From Sporocytophaga sp. (GTDB taxonomy: Bacteria > Bacteroidota > Bacteroidia > Cytophagales > Cytophagaceae): 64,000 nt of DNA. The stretch covers positions 248,001 to 312,000 of the forward strand of contig NZ_JAGHZZ010000006.1 in assembly GCF_017745095.1 (NCBI RefSeq), in the 5' to 3' direction. Within the stretch, counting starts at the first letter, position 1; the number at the start of each line of letters is the position of its first letter. The notes beneath the pieces were generated by a model that saw only the letters and a program-made list of their open reading frames with translations, was not told the DNA's origin and did no database searches. Made by a program: the position numbers and the translations under genes. Shown in pieces: positions 26,267-36,055 of the stretch.

Positions 26267-28456
26267 ATGGCTTATTTAAGATTTAAGGCGCTTGAAACTG
26301 TAGGAAACAGGGAAACTGTGAAAGTAACAGTACCTTCAATTAAGGTTTCTGATTATTACGGCACCAATGTTTATGGCACTGAAGCTATGAGACAGACTTT
26401 ATCAAATGCTGTCCTCAAAAAAGTAATAACTGCGATTGAAAAAGGCGAAAAAATTGATGGTGCTACTGCAGATGCTGTAGCTGCTTCAATGAAAGCCTGG
26501 GCAATCGAAAAAGGTGCTACCCACTACACTCACTGGTTTCAACCCTTAACTGATGCAACTGCAGAAAAACACGATGCTTTTTTTGAAGCTGATGAAAATG
26601 GAAGAGCCATTGAAAAATTCAAAGGATCTGCACTAGTTCAGCAAGAGCCTGATGCCTCTTCATTTCCAAATGGTGGTATCAGAAATACTTTTGAAGCCAG
26701 AGGATATACAGCGTGGGATCCTTCTTCTCCCGCTTTCTTAATGCCAAATTCCTCAGGAACCAACACCCTTTGTATCCCTACAATCTTTGTATCTTATACA
26801 GGTGAGGCCCTTGATTATAAAACCCCGCTTTTAAAATCACTTGCTGCAATTGACAAAGCTGCAGTTGATGTTTGTGATTATTTTGATAAAGATATTACTA
26901 AAGTTACTGCAACCCTTGGTGCTGAGCAGGAATACTTCCTTATCGACAAAGCCCTATATATGGCTCGTCCTGACCTTATTATGGCGGGTAGATCTGTATT
27001 TGGTCACTCACCTGCAAGAGGTCAGCAGCTTGAAGATCACTACTTCGGTTCAATTCCTCCGAGAGTAAACAACTTCATGGTTGATTTTGAAATTGAAGCT
27101 TTAAAACTTGGTCTTCCTGTAAGAACTCGTCACAATGAAGTGGCTCCAAGCCAGTTCGAGGTAGCTCCTACTTACGAAGAGTGTAACCTTGCCTGCGACC
27201 ATAACCAGCTTTTGATGGATGTGATGCAGAAAGTTGCCGAAAAACATAATTTGAAAGTTCTTTTCCATGAAAAACCATTCTCTGGAATTAATGGTAGTGG
27301 AAAACACAATAACTGGGCTCTAAGTACTAACACTGGTAAAAATCTTCTTCAACCAACCAGCAAACCAAAAGAGAATCTTATCTTCCTTACTTTCTTTGTG
27401 AACGTAATTAAGGCTGTACATGATTATGCAGATTTATTAAGATCATCTATTGCAACTGCAGGTAACGACCACAGACTAGGTGCTAATGAGGCACCTCCGG
27501 CAATTATGTCTGTTTTCGTAGGTCAGACTTTGGGTGAAATGCTTGATGAATTAGAGAAAAATGGTAACATCAAAATTGACAAAGGTGATAACGTTTATAT
27601 GAAACTTGGAATCAACAAGATTCCAGAAATTCTTTTGGACAATACTGATAGAAACAGAACTTCTCCATTTGCCTTCACAGGAAATAAATTTGAATTCAGA
27701 GCGGTTGGTTCAAGCCAGAACAGTGCTCTTCCTATGACTGTTCTTAATACTATAGTTGCTGAAACGCTTACTAAGTTCAAAGAAGATGTTGACAAGCAAA
27801 TTAAAAAAGGAACTAAGAAAGAAGTAGCCATTATCAATGTATTGAGAGATTACATCGTTGCTTCTAAAAAAATCAGATTTGAAGCAAACGGTTACTCAGA
27901 AGAGTGGGTTAAAGAGGCTGAAAAAAGAGGATTGGCAAATGTAAAAACAACTCCTGAAGCGCTAGATTTCTTCTCTACTGAAAAAGCTGTTAAGATATTT
28001 GCGAAACATGATGTAATGAACGAGCGTGAAGTTCATGCAAGACATGAAATCATGCTGGAAAACTATATCAAGAAAATCCAGATTGAAGGTCGTGTAATTG
28101 GAGATCTTGCATTAAACCATATCATACCTACGGCTATCGCTTACCAAAACAAACTTATCACTAACGTGAAAGGATTGAAAGATCTTGGTCTTGAAAAAGA
28201 ATCTAAACCTGTAGTTGATATTATCAAGGAAATCTCTAAGCATATCAGTACCATCCAGACAGAAGTTGAGGAAATGACTGAAGCTAGAAAGAAAGCTAAC
28301 AACGTTGAGGAAGCAAGAAAAAGAGCAATTATGTATGGCAGTGACGTTAAAGGTCATTTTGAGACTATCAGATACGCTGTTGACAAATTAGAGCTATTGG
28401 TTGATGACGAAGATTGGCCTTTGGTTAAATACAGAGAAATGTTATTCTTAAGATAA
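26267..28456 (+). CDS. glnN: Glutamine synthetase type III
   Basis: The product has 729 residues, the usual size of the class III enzyme (about 700-730), which differs from the ~470-residue GlnA. Motifs include GAEQEYFLIDKALY (glutamate/metal site), NEVAPSQFEVAPTYEECN, the nucleotide-loop segment GINGSGKHNNWALS, and DHRLGANEAPPAIMS. The C-terminal ~130 residues are helical (HISTIQTEVEEMTEARKKA), as in other GSIII proteins. It condenses glutamate and ammonia to glutamine with ATP in the cytoplasm and is the main ammonium-assimilation enzyme in many Bacteroidota. It is monocistronic, with a long AT-rich leader holding an inverted repeat and a clear terminator. Confidence 0.95.
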   Translation: MAYLRFKALETVGNRETVKVTVPSIKVSDYYGTNVYGTEAMRQTLSNAVLKKVITAIEKGEKIDGATADAVAASMKAWAIEKGATHYTHWFQPLTDATAEKHDAFFEADENGRAIEKFKGSALVQQEPDASSFPNGGIRNTFEARGYTAWDPSSPAFLMPNSSGTNTLCIPTIFVSYTGEALDYKTPLLKSLAAIDKAAVDVCDYFDKDITKVTATLGAEQEYFLIDKALYMARPDLIMAGRSVFGHSPARGQQLEDHYFGSIPPRVNNFMVDFEIEALKLGLPVRTRHNEVAPSQFEVAPTYEECNLACDHNQLLMDVMQKVAEKHNLKVLFHEKPFSGINGSGKHNNWALSTNTGKNLLQPTSKPKENLIFLTFFVNVIKAVHDYADLLRSSIATAGNDHRLGANEAPPAIMSVFVGQTLGEMLDELEKNGNIKIDKGDNVYMKLGINKIPEILLDNTDRNRTSPFAFTGNKFEFRAVGSSQNSALPMTVLNTIVAETLTKFKEDVDKQIKKGTKKEVAIINVLRDYIVASKKIRFEANGYSEEWVKEAEKRGLANVKTTPEALDFFSTEKAVKIFAKHDVMNEREVHARHEIMLENYIKKIQIEGRVIGDLALNHIIPTAIAYQNKLITNVKGLKDLGLEKESKPVVDIIKEISKHISTIQTEVEEMTEARKKANNVEEARKRAIMYGSDVKGHFETIRYAVDKLELLVDDEDWPLVKYREMLFLR

Positions 28457-28465
28457 TTTCCAAAA

Positions 28466-28499
28466 AAACTCCGGAGCAAATTATTCCGGAGTTTTTTTT
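28466..28499 (+). terminator. Rho-independent terminator of glnN
   Basis: The arms CTCCGGA and TCCGGAG, extended by A/T pairing, are separated by GCAAATTAT-like loop sequence and followed by eight Ts, starting 10 bases after the glnN stop. Confidence 0.85.
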
Positions 28500-28734
28500 A
28501 TTCCCCCCCTCAAGATCTCCGATTCATTTCAAGTCGGTCTTTTATATTTCTGATCCCCCTATCAAACAAATAGCCCTTCTTTTGCCCTTTCTCTTCACCT
28601 TGAGTTTGGGACCAATTTTAAGATCATCCAGCAAGTTCAATATTTTATTATTGAGATTAAACTTGCTTGTTTCAGATGTATAAGCATATGGGCTGATTTA
28701 AACACCCGAATTAGGATGATTTGATATTAGTATA
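28500..28734. other. Intergenic stretch without recognisable gene
   Basis: About 235 bases lie between two convergent terminators. They contain a run of C (CCCCCCC near 28503), but no coding signal or repeat that I can recognise. Confidence 0.6.
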
Positions 28735-28775
28735 AAAAAGAAGAGGCGGCCTGAATAGGCCGCCTCTTCTTTTTT
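28735..28775 (-). terminator. Strong terminator of the T9SS protein gene
   Basis: AAGAAGAGGCGGCC and its complement form a perfect stem of about 14 bp around TGAATA, with A- and T-runs on either side. It lies 17 bases beyond the stop of the minus-strand gene and could act in both directions. Confidence 0.85.
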
Positions 28776-28791
28776 ATTGCTTTCTATAAGC

Positions 28792-29577
28792 TTACTTTTT
28801 CAAAACCTTATTAGTTGTATTATCTACATTCAGGTAATAAACGCCTGAAGATAAGTCAGCCATGTTTATTTCTTTCCCAGCACCTTTTCTCACCACATTT
28901 CCATATGCATCTAATACTTCAAAATCAGCTTCTCTTGAAAGGTAAATCTTATCAGTAACTCTTTTTGGATACCAGGTGATTGGAGCAAGGTCAGAATTAA
29001 ACTCTAGAACCTGAGAATAAAATACTTGCCCATCATTTTCAAGATATTTGATTCTATACTTATTTAGTTTTGAATGGTGAGCTGATTTAATATCATAGTT
29101 GTTTAACATTCCTGATTCTTTACCGGATATTTCTTTCACGGTAACCCAGCTGTTATTGATAAAATGCTCAACAAAGAATTTACCTCTTGGCTTTTCTCCT
29201 TTAGTAGCCCACATGATATTTTCCGGATCGATATTGAATGAACTGAACTGAAAGCTACTAGAGGCCCTAATTACCTGAGGATTAAGAACTTTAGGCTTAC
29301 AATCGTCTTTATGAGTGATTTTTACGGTAACCGGATCATTCAACTTTAAATTTGAAAGGTCAATTTCGTAAGCACTAGACTGAATATTAGACATGACTTT
29401 TACATCGTTCACAAAAACGTCATTAGTACAAAAATCCTTCATGTTCCCTGTGAAAGGATTCTGCACATAGAGATTTTTTCCCTGATAAACGCCTGAAACT
29501 GTTAAAATCCCAGCCTTTGCTCCGGTAACAAAGAGAATCAGCGACAATAACAAAAATTTGGTTTTCATAAATTTCAT
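28792..29577 (-). CDS. Secreted protein with T9SS-type C-terminal sorting motif
   Basis: The product has 261 residues. The signal peptide covers residues ~1-22 (KTKFLLLSLILFVTGAKA), and the second Met (29568) is an equally good start. The middle is beta-rich without a known catalytic domain (VYQGKNLYVQNPFTG, FSSFNIDPENIMWATKG, VEHFINNSWVTVKEI). The last ~60 residues resemble a short T9SS type A tail: EVLDAYGNVVRKG, MADLSSGVYYLNV and a basic VLKK end. Proteins of this kind in Cytophagales are small cell-surface or released factors of unknown function. It is divergent from the GATase1-like gene across a 366-base AT-rich gap. Confidence 0.72.
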   Translation of the reverse strand: MKFMKTKFLLLSLILFVTGAKAGILTVSGVYQGKNLYVQNPFTGNMKDFCTNDVFVNDVKVMSNIQSSAYEIDLSNLKLNDPVTVKITHKDDCKPKVLNPQVIRASSSFQFSSFNIDPENIMWATKGEKPRGKFFVEHFINNSWVTVKEISGKESGMLNNYDIKSAHHSKLNKYRIKYLENDGQVFYSQVLEFNSDLAPITWYPKRVTDKIYLSREADFEVLDAYGNVVRKGAGKEINMADLSSGVYYLNVDNTTNKVLKK

Positions 29578-29943
29578 TCAGTTCTTGATAAGCAAAAGAA
29601 TTTGATAAGCCTAAACTTATCCATTAAATACAAATCTAAGCAAAAATGCGCATTATTTAATAATTTTACAAGTAACAAAACTTATTATTTTTATCACTTT
29701 TGTTAGACAAAAATTTTTAAAAAAAGTTTTCAGTTTCCTGAGAAATTAATGAACTTATTTGCTTATCCTTTATATTTCCGTTGACAAATCAGAAGCTATT
29801 TCTTTTAAAAGTGGAGTTTAATTCGTTTAAAATATTTTTAGTCTTATATCGTATTCTCTAAAAAATCGTTCTATTTTTAGAAAAAAAACTACAGATTTTT
29901 TTTCTTTGAGTTAACAGTTTCTACTACTTCTGATTTATAGTTT
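29578..29943. other. Divergent AT-rich intergenic region
   Basis: These 366 bases lie between two divergently oriented genes and must hold both promoters. A TTTTTAGAAAAAAAA element at 29874-29888 resembles the arm of the inverted repeat before glnN. I find no small gene. Confidence 0.5.
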
Positions 29944-31206
29944 ATGCTAAAACGACTGATGTTTTTTTTCTCTTTATTATTTATCCTTTCGGAGGTAAAA
30001 GCATCCTACCTCTTGGTACCAATGGATAATACTCAGAAAAATCACTTAAAAGCTTATGGTATTGCTTACTGGATTCTGACCAAAGAAGTAGAAGTTAACT
30101 GGTTATTAAACTATAGAGGTGGTAGTTTTTTATTCAAACAAAATCAGGAATTCCAAAATGAGCTTGTGATAAGAGGTGTAAGTTATGAGGTAATTTCAGA
30201 CGCCCAGCAACTTTCCATTCTTGAAGAAATCAGTAGTCCCGATGTAAACATGGATGTTGTTAAACTGGAAAAAGCTCCGAAAATTGCTGTATACAGCCCT
30301 AAAACCAAATTGCCCTGGGACGATGCTGTGACCATGGTACTTACCTACTCTGAAATTCCTTACACAGTAGTTTTTGATGATGAAGTGCTCAATGGAGACT
30401 TGCCCAAATATGACTGGCTCCACCTCCACCACGAGGATTTTACAGGACAATATGGTAAATTTTATTCCATGTATAAATTTCAGCCATGGTATGTCAAACA
30501 ACAACAGGAATATGAAGAATCTGCTAGAAAACACGGATTCAATAAAGTTTCTCAGCTAAAACTCGCCGTGGTAAAAGGGATTCGTGATTTCTGTGCCGGT
30601 GGTGGATTTCTCTTTGCCATGTGTTCTGCGACTGATACCTATGACATAGCACTCTCTGCAGAAGGCGTAGATATTTGCGAATCTATGTATGATGGAGATC
30701 AGGCAGATCCGTCTGCTCAAAGGAAACTGGACTACTCAAAAACTTTTGCTTTCAAAGATTTTACCATCAGCATGGATCCTTATGAATACGAATATTCTAA
30801 TATTGATAATCTTCCTCAGGAAAGGAATCTAGCTGAAAACAATGATTATTTTAACTTATTCCAGTTTTCTGCAAAGTGGGATCCAGTGCCAACAATGCTC
30901 ACCCAGTCTCATGAATCTAACATTAAAGGTTTTATGGGCCAAACAACTGCATTTAAGAAAAAATTGCTAAAAACTGATGTGTTAGTACTTGGTGAAACCA
31001 AATCTATAAACGAAGCCAGATATATACACGGTTCATATGGAAAAGGTACCTGGACGTTTTATGGAGGTCATGATCCGGAAGACTATCAGCACTTTGTAGG
31101 AGAAGAACCAACAGATCTGAATTTACATCCCAATTCTCCGGGTTTTAGATTGATTCTCAATAACATTCTATTTCCTGCTGCTAAAAAGAAAAAGCAAAAA
31201 ACCTGA
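29944..31206 (+). CDS. Exported GATase1-like protein (often labelled asparagine synthetase B)
   Basis: The product has 420 residues with a signal peptide (residues ~1-20, MLKRLMFFFSLLFILSEVKA). The body resembles a class I glutamine-amidotransferase-like fold: KIAVYSPKTKLPWDDAVTMV, YDWLHLHHEDFTGQYG, a nucleophile-elbow-like GGGFLFAMCSATD near residues 220-232, and HGSYGKGTWTFYGGHDPEDY. Similar proteins in Cytophagales carry the name asparagine synthetase B, but the synthetase domain is absent, so that name is misleading. The signal peptide places it in the periplasm or surface. The reaction is unknown. It is monocistronic, 44 bases from the convergent miaE-like gene. Confidence 0.65.
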   Translation: MLKRLMFFFSLLFILSEVKASYLLVPMDNTQKNHLKAYGIAYWILTKEVEVNWLLNYRGGSFLFKQNQEFQNELVIRGVSYEVISDAQQLSILEEISSPDVNMDVVKLEKAPKIAVYSPKTKLPWDDAVTMVLTYSEIPYTVVFDDEVLNGDLPKYDWLHLHHEDFTGQYGKFYSMYKFQPWYVKQQQEYEESARKHGFNKVSQLKLAVVKGIRDFCAGGGFLFAMCSATDTYDIALSAEGVDICESMYDGDQADPSAQRKLDYSKTFAFKDFTISMDPYEYEYSNIDNLPQERNLAENNDYFNLFQFSAKWDPVPTMLTQSHESNIKGFMGQTTAFKKKLLKTDVLVLGETKSINEARYIHGSYGKGTWTFYGGHDPEDYQHFVGEEPTDLNLHPNSPGFRLILNNILFPAAKKKKQKT

Positions 31207-31250
31207 TTGTTTTTTGCTTTGCAAATTTCACTAGATATTTTCCTTGGTGG

Positions 31251-31832
31251 TTAATGCATTCTGTCTCCGCGGATCTCAAGATTGGTGATGATTTCAGCCT
31301 CCGCATCCAGCATCTCTTGCCACCTTACTTTCACTACATCTTCTGGCATGTATTCTTTTGCAAGATCCAGGAAGGTACGGTAATGACCCGCTTCTGAAAT
31401 CATAAGTTCTCTGTAGAAATCCCTTAATTCTAAATCTGAAATGCTTTCTGACAAAAGTCTGAATCGTTCACAAGATCTGGCTTCTATCAAGGCACTAATC
31501 AGTAATTTATCCATAAGTTGTCTTTCTAGTTTATTGCCTTTTCTTTCCAGCTTCATTAACTCTACAACATATTTATCAATTCTTTTTGGGCCGAGTGAAT
31601 AACCTCTTTTTTTAAGCTCCTTGAGAACCATTCGAAAATGCCCCCACTCTTCCGTGACGATCGGCATTAGAGTTTCAACCATTTTTTCTTTTTCAGGAAA
31701 CTGAATAATCAGCGAAATACAGGTAGAAGCAGCCTTTTGCTCACAATAGGCATGATCTATCAAGATCTCTTCAATACTTTTTTCCGCAAGATTAACCCAG
31801 CGCGGATCTGTAGGAAGCTTTAATCCAAGCAT
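31251..31832 (-). CDS. miaE: MiaE-like tRNA hydroxylase
   Basis: The product has 193 residues with a ferritin-like four-helix fold. Diiron ligands are visible in the helices IDHAYCEQKAAS, VTEEWGHFRMVL (ExxH), EARSCERFRLL and ISEAGHYRTFL (second ExxH). This matches MiaE, which hydroxylates the isopentenyl group of ms2i6A37 in tRNA using O2. The length fits. It implies an aerobic lifestyle and a MiaB/MiaA pathway elsewhere in the genome, neither of which is in this window. It stands alone on the minus strand upstream of the porin terminator. Confidence 0.82.
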   Translation of the reverse strand: MLGLKLPTDPRWVNLAEKSIEEILIDHAYCEQKAASTCISLIIQFPEKEKMVETLMPIVTEEWGHFRMVLKELKKRGYSLGPKRIDKYVVELMKLERKGNKLERQLMDKLLISALIEARSCERFRLLSESISDLELRDFYRELMISEAGHYRTFLDLAKEYMPEDVVKVRWQEMLDAEAEIITNLEIRGDRMH

Positions 31833-31874
31833 AATTCGTTAAATAAACCACAAAGATAAGACTCTTCATAAAAA

Positions 31875-31905
31875 GTAAAAAGGCCGGAATTGCGTCCGGC
31901 CTTCA
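31875..31905 (-). terminator. Rho-independent terminator after the porin gene
   Basis: AAGGCCGGA and TCCGGCCTT form a 9-bp stem around a 6-base loop. On the minus strand it is followed by TTTTTACTTTTT. It lies about 30 bases past the porin stop. Confidence 0.8.
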
Positions 31906-31933
31906 TATTATAACTAATGCTTATATCCATTTA

Positions 31934-33817
31934 TTAATCAAAAAACATCCACGTAATACCAAAATCAAAGGATCTCGGAAGACCTGGGTACCCGGGAGTA
32001 GTATAATATGTATTCCTAAACGGCGAAGAGGGAGAGCCTACTCCTTGAAGCAAATTGGATATTTTCACAAATACATTTGCTCTTTTAACTCTTACGTCAA
32101 AAAATAAATCAACAAGCATATAATTTTTTACCGGTATTGAATTATTCAGATAAAATTGCTGTATCACAGGCATGTATCCATTCGCATTGTAAGTAGATCT
32201 CCAGAATGCATCAAGTCCCAGTTGCAAAACAGCAGCCTTATGAAATGCTCTCGTTTGAAAATAAGCCCGAGTGTGACTGTAAATTTCCGGAACATTCAAT
32301 ACAGGAGCCCCATCATACTTTGTATAAATGAATCTTTCATTAATATTAAAAGTCCCCAATCGTAAGAAAAAATTCATACTTGCCATGTACAACTTAATGT
32401 TGCTCTTTTCCTGAGCCGGAACAAAGCTTTCATTAAAGTATATATAATCTGTTATGCCTGTATATCTGATTCCCGGATTTATCCTCAATATCCTTCCAAC
32501 TTTCAAATTTAAATCCACCCAAAGATTATCTGTAGTAGTGTTATTAAAACTTTCATTGTTCCAGCTCAAAAAATTACCTAAATAATTTAACTGAACAAGA
32601 GTAGGTGAATAGTTTATTCTATAAAAACCTCCGGACAAAAACTTGCCTGTATAATATGCCTTTAGGTAATAATCTTCTCCCCCCACATACTTTTGACCTG
32701 AGAAGGATAAGACGGAAGTGTCTTTAAAAACGTATGCAAGTTCTCCACCCAAAAAGTTCTCTTTATATTTAATCGTCTTACTAAGAGTATCCGAAATCTG
32801 CTCATAAGTAAATTGCTTTGCCCGGAAATAAGCTTTATAATTTAATCTTTTAATTTGCCCCTTTAACCCGATTCTATTTTCCAAAAGATCAAAATCAGTC
32901 CTGTCAGTCATTTGAAATGAATTTCTTGGCTTTACATTCAGATTACGGTAAAACAATGTGTCAGCACCGGCTATGGCAAGGTCCCGATACCTATTATCTC
33001 TATACTGGTAATCTGCAATATGAAAGATTTGCAATACTGAATCCTTCAGAACTCCATATTGATGATACAAATGAAAGTTATTTCGCCTTTCCCTTGTTAC
33101 ACCACTATTTAACTGACCGTCAATCCCCCTGTAATTAGTTAGTCCTTCAATTTTAATTGAATCAATATTTCTAATACCTCCGAACTCATTATTAGTTTGG
33201 TGTAAGTGGGTATAGTTAAATAAGAGTTGATACCTTTGATTTTTTGTAAAGTATCTGGTATATACTGCAGCAGCATAACCACTGGCTTGAGGATCTCGAG
33301 CAATGGTAGATCCTACCTGCTTCATAGATGCTACTCTTCTAAAATCAACCCCAAGATTCCAGCGAGGATTAACATTTCTGGCAAAATCAGCTTCAAGAAT
33401 CTGCTGACCTCTGCTCCCCTGCACATACCTTAATTTACTGAAGGGAGATTTAGTATCGTAATAATTGATACCACTAGGATCATAGGCATAAGCATCAAAA
33501 ATGGTAATACCCAGATTTTTTCCTATGGTCTGAGGAGGTGTATAATAGATCGGATTTAAAGGTGTACCAATCATACCCAGATTTTGATATGGGTTTGCGC
33601 CATAAAGATAATCATAAAGGTGTGCATTGGTAAGAGAAGTATCCAAACCATGAGGTCCGCCTTTTATATTATATAAATCTTCTTCCAGAATGTATCTGGT
33701 AGTAGTAGGCCCATAAATATTTTTGGTAGAATCATCCAGAATCTGTGCACTGGCGTTGTGCAGAAACATGAATAAACTAATGGATAAAATAAAAAGTAGT
33801 CTAAGAGTCACTTTCAA
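31934..33817 (-). CDS. Putative outer-membrane porin (Porin_10-like)
   Basis: The product has 627 residues. The signal peptide is residues ~1-25, ending NASAQ. The rest is alternating aromatic-rich amphipathic strands (such as FNYTHLHQTNNEFGG, LGVDFRRVASM and FLRLGTFNINERFIY), as in a large outer-membrane beta-barrel. The final strand ends SFDFGITWMFFD with a terminal aromatic, the usual barrel-insertion signal. This fits the Bacteroidota 'putative porin' family. It begins six bases after lpxK, so both are in one transcription unit concerned with the outer membrane. The transported substrate is unknown. Confidence 0.8.
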   Translation of the reverse strand: MKVTLRLLFILSISLFMFLHNASAQILDDSTKNIYGPTTTRYILEEDLYNIKGGPHGLDTSLTNAHLYDYLYGANPYQNLGMIGTPLNPIYYTPPQTIGKNLGITIFDAYAYDPSGINYYDTKSPFSKLRYVQGSRGQQILEADFARNVNPRWNLGVDFRRVASMKQVGSTIARDPQASGYAAAVYTRYFTKNQRYQLLFNYTHLHQTNNEFGGIRNIDSIKIEGLTNYRGIDGQLNSGVTRERRNNFHLYHQYGVLKDSVLQIFHIADYQYRDNRYRDLAIAGADTLFYRNLNVKPRNSFQMTDRTDFDLLENRIGLKGQIKRLNYKAYFRAKQFTYEQISDTLSKTIKYKENFLGGELAYVFKDTSVLSFSGQKYVGGEDYYLKAYYTGKFLSGGFYRINYSPTLVQLNYLGNFLSWNNESFNNTTTDNLWVDLNLKVGRILRINPGIRYTGITDYIYFNESFVPAQEKSNIKLYMASMNFFLRLGTFNINERFIYTKYDGAPVLNVPEIYSHTRAYFQTRAFHKAAVLQLGLDAFWRSTYNANGYMPVIQQFYLNNSIPVKNYMLVDLFFDVRVKRANVFVKISNLLQGVGSPSSPFRNTYYTTPGYPGLPRSFDFGITWMFFD

Positions 33818-33823
33818 TATTAA

Positions 33824-34885
33824 TCAAATCTTGTCAGAACTGTATTTAGAATGGACAGAATTTAAAATCCAATCTTCAAATTTTTGTTTTCCCTCAAGGA
33901 ATTTTACTTCTATAGGGACATAGAAAAAAGGAATACCTTTCAACATTTCGGCAAATTCCGGGGTCAAAAGTCGTACCATATCCTTTTCTGTTGTGAGTAA
34001 TCCGGTATCACTACCAAATTCCTTGGCTTTTGCTATTAAATGCCCCACATCTTTTATTGTATAAGTGTGATGATCCGGAAATCTGACACTTTCCTTTAGG
34101 TTATAATCATTACTGATTTTTTCAATTACCTGCGATGGGTTGGCAATACCTGCAAAAAAAACTATTTTCTTTGGGATATCCTCAGTTTTTTTGAAAACAG
34201 GTACAGGTTTTAGATACTTTATTGTAGTAAAATAGACAGGTTTTTCCTTACCAGCATATTTTCTTACATTATTGCTGATATCATCTCGCTCTGATGGAGA
34301 TATTAGATCAGGACATTTGGTAACAATTACAGCATCCGCCCTATCCGCACCTTTTCTGGATTCTCTGAGTCTGCCAGCCGGTAAAACCCAATCCTTATAA
34401 AAAGGCCTGGAATAATCCGACAAGAGAATATTTATATCAGGTTTTACATATCGATGTTGATAGGCATCGTCAAGCAGAATAACTTTTGTATCTTCTCTTT
34501 CATGTAAAATGCAAGGAATTGCATGTGCCCTCTCCTCCCCAACAGCAATGGTGACCCTTTCTCCATATTTATGAAAAAATTGCATTGGCTCATCGCCCAA
34601 TAAGTTCGCATCGGAATTTTTATCTGCAAGCAAAAATCCTTTGGACTTTCTGCCATAGCCACGGCTAAGTGTAGCAATCTTATATTGATCTGCCAAAACT
34701 CTTATAAGAAATTCAACATGAGGAGTTTTTCCTGTCCCTCCAACAGTAAGATTTCCAACATTGATTACAAATGTTTCAAAAGAAAAAGAAGGCTTTTTCT
34801 CAATGTCAAAAAGGTAATTTCTTACTCTTGTGACAGCATCATAAAGAACTGCAAAAGGCCAAAGTAATATTTTCAAAACAAACAT
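33824..34885 (-). CDS. lpxK: Tetraacyldisaccharide 4'-kinase LpxK
   Basis: The product has 353 residues. An N-terminal amphipathic helix (LKILLWPFAVLYDAVTRVRN) is followed by the unusual P-loop GNLTVGGTGKTPHVEFLI, then LSRGYGRKSKG, DEPMQFF, a DDAYQHRYV metal/catalytic segment and RLRESRKGADRAD. The set is diagnostic of LpxK, which phosphorylates the 4' position of the lipid A disaccharide at the inner membrane. The length is slightly above the usual ~330. It is divergent from the Nif3-like gene by about 70 bases and is followed by the porin. Confidence 0.95.
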   Translation of the reverse strand: MFVLKILLWPFAVLYDAVTRVRNYLFDIEKKPSFSFETFVINVGNLTVGGTGKTPHVEFLIRVLADQYKIATLSRGYGRKSKGFLLADKNSDANLLGDEPMQFFHKYGERVTIAVGEERAHAIPCILHEREDTKVILLDDAYQHRYVKPDINILLSDYSRPFYKDWVLPAGRLRESRKGADRADAVIVTKCPDLISPSERDDISNNVRKYAGKEKPVYFTTIKYLKPVPVFKKTEDIPKKIVFFAGIANPSQVIEKISNDYNLKESVRFPDHHTYTIKDVGHLIAKAKEFGSDTGLLTTEKDMVRLLTPEFAEMLKGIPFFYVPIEVKFLEGKQKFEDWILNSVHSKYSSDKI

Positions 34886-34952
34886 TTCATTTTAATTGCT
34901 GTCAAGGCCGCAATTTAGTAAAATAGCATGTTATTTTTTAAAAGGTGTTAAA

Positions 34953-36050
34953 ATGACCAAAATTAAAGACGTTATAACCTTTCTTGAATCTTTTGCCCCT
35001 CCTGCCTATCAGGAAGATTATGACAATTCAGGGCTCCTTACAGGCAATGCAGCGGCTGAGCTTTCAGGAGTTTTAGTTACCCTTGATCTAACTGAAGACG
35101 TTATAGAAGAGGCCAAATCATTGGGATACAATCTGATTATAGCCCATCATCCAATTATTTTCAGAGGCCTTAAAAGACTTACAGGAAGCAACTATGTGGA
35201 GCGTACAGTGATTAAAGCTATTCAATATGACATTTGTCTGTATGCCATTCACACAAATCTGGATAATGTAAAAAATGGAGTAAACTTTAAAATTGCAGAA
35301 AAACTATCACTCCTTAATCCAAAAATTCTTGCACCCAAAACCGGATTATTAAAAAAGCTCATATCATTTGTACCTGTTGCCAATAAAGAAAATGTCCTGT
35401 CATCTCTTTATAAAGCCGGGGCCGGTAATATTGGAAATTACAGCAATTGCAGCTTTCAGCTTGAGGGAACGGGTACATTTATGCCGAATGAAAACGCTAA
35501 TCCTCATATTGGCAAAGCCAATGAGCCAGAATTTGTAACAGAAACGAGAATAGAGGTCATATTCCCAGGTCATCTCCAAAGACAGATAGTTCAGGCTCTC
35601 CGAACATCACATCCATATGAAGAACCTGCTTTTGATATATTATTATTGGAAAATGAGAACTTAGAAACAGGATCCGGTGTTATAGGAGAGCTGCACGAAG
35701 CCATGGATCCGGAAGCATTTCTGAAATATTTAAAAGAAAGAATGAATCTGTCAGTAATTAAATTTACCCGATTGCTTTCAGGAAAAATTAAAAAAGTGGC
35801 TGCCTGTGGAGGCGCAGGAAATTTTCTTTTAAAGAATGCTATCCAGCAAAAAGCAGATGTATTTATCACATCAGATTTCAAATATCATGAGTATTTTGAT
35901 GCAGATGGAAAGATAGTCATAGCTGATATTGGCCATTATGAAAGTGAAGTTTTTACAAAAGAGCTAATTTGCGAGCTTTTGAACAAAAATTTTACTAATA
36001 TTGCAGTCGTTTTGTCAAAAATTAACACAAACCCCATAAGTTATATTTAG
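34953..36050 (+). CDS. Nif3-like dinuclear metal-centre protein
   Basis: From the ATG at 34953 (MTKIKDVITFLESFAPP) the product has 365 residues. The frame extends to 34896, but those residues lack the family's N-terminus. The NIF3/DUF34 family marks are present: PPAYQEDYDNSGLLTG, NLIIAHHPIIFRGLKR, AIHTNLDNV, a middle insertion domain (about residues 125-230), then KKVAACGGAGNFLL, DVFITSDFKYHEYFD and ADIGHYESE. Metal ligands His-His, Asp and the C-terminal His/Glu are visible. It forms hexamers with two metals. It has been proposed as a GTP cyclohydrolase-like or metal-insertion protein, so the function is unsettled. It sits five bases before the zinc-ribbon gene, its usual Bacteroidota partner. 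Confidence 0.88.
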   Translation: MTKIKDVITFLESFAPPAYQEDYDNSGLLTGNAAAELSGVLVTLDLTEDVIEEAKSLGYNLIIAHHPIIFRGLKRLTGSNYVERTVIKAIQYDICLYAIHTNLDNVKNGVNFKIAEKLSLLNPKILAPKTGLLKKLISFVPVANKENVLSSLYKAGAGNIGNYSNCSFQLEGTGTFMPNENANPHIGKANEPEFVTETRIEVIFPGHLQRQIVQALRTSHPYEEPAFDILLLENENLETGSGVIGELHEAMDPEAFLKYLKERMNLSVIKFTRLLSGKIKKVAACGGAGNFLLKNAIQQKADVFITSDFKYHEYFDADGKIVIADIGHYESEVFTKELICELLNKNFTNIAVVLSKINTNPISYI

Positions 36051-36055
36051 AATAA

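Noticed and set aside
28501..28510. C-run as a phase-variable promoter tract
   Set aside because: It lies between two convergent terminators, away from any start codon.
34896..34952. Extended start of the Nif3-like protein
   Set aside because: The extra residues are not part of the family's N-terminus. The ATG at 34953 gives the conserved beginning and follows a purine-rich stretch.
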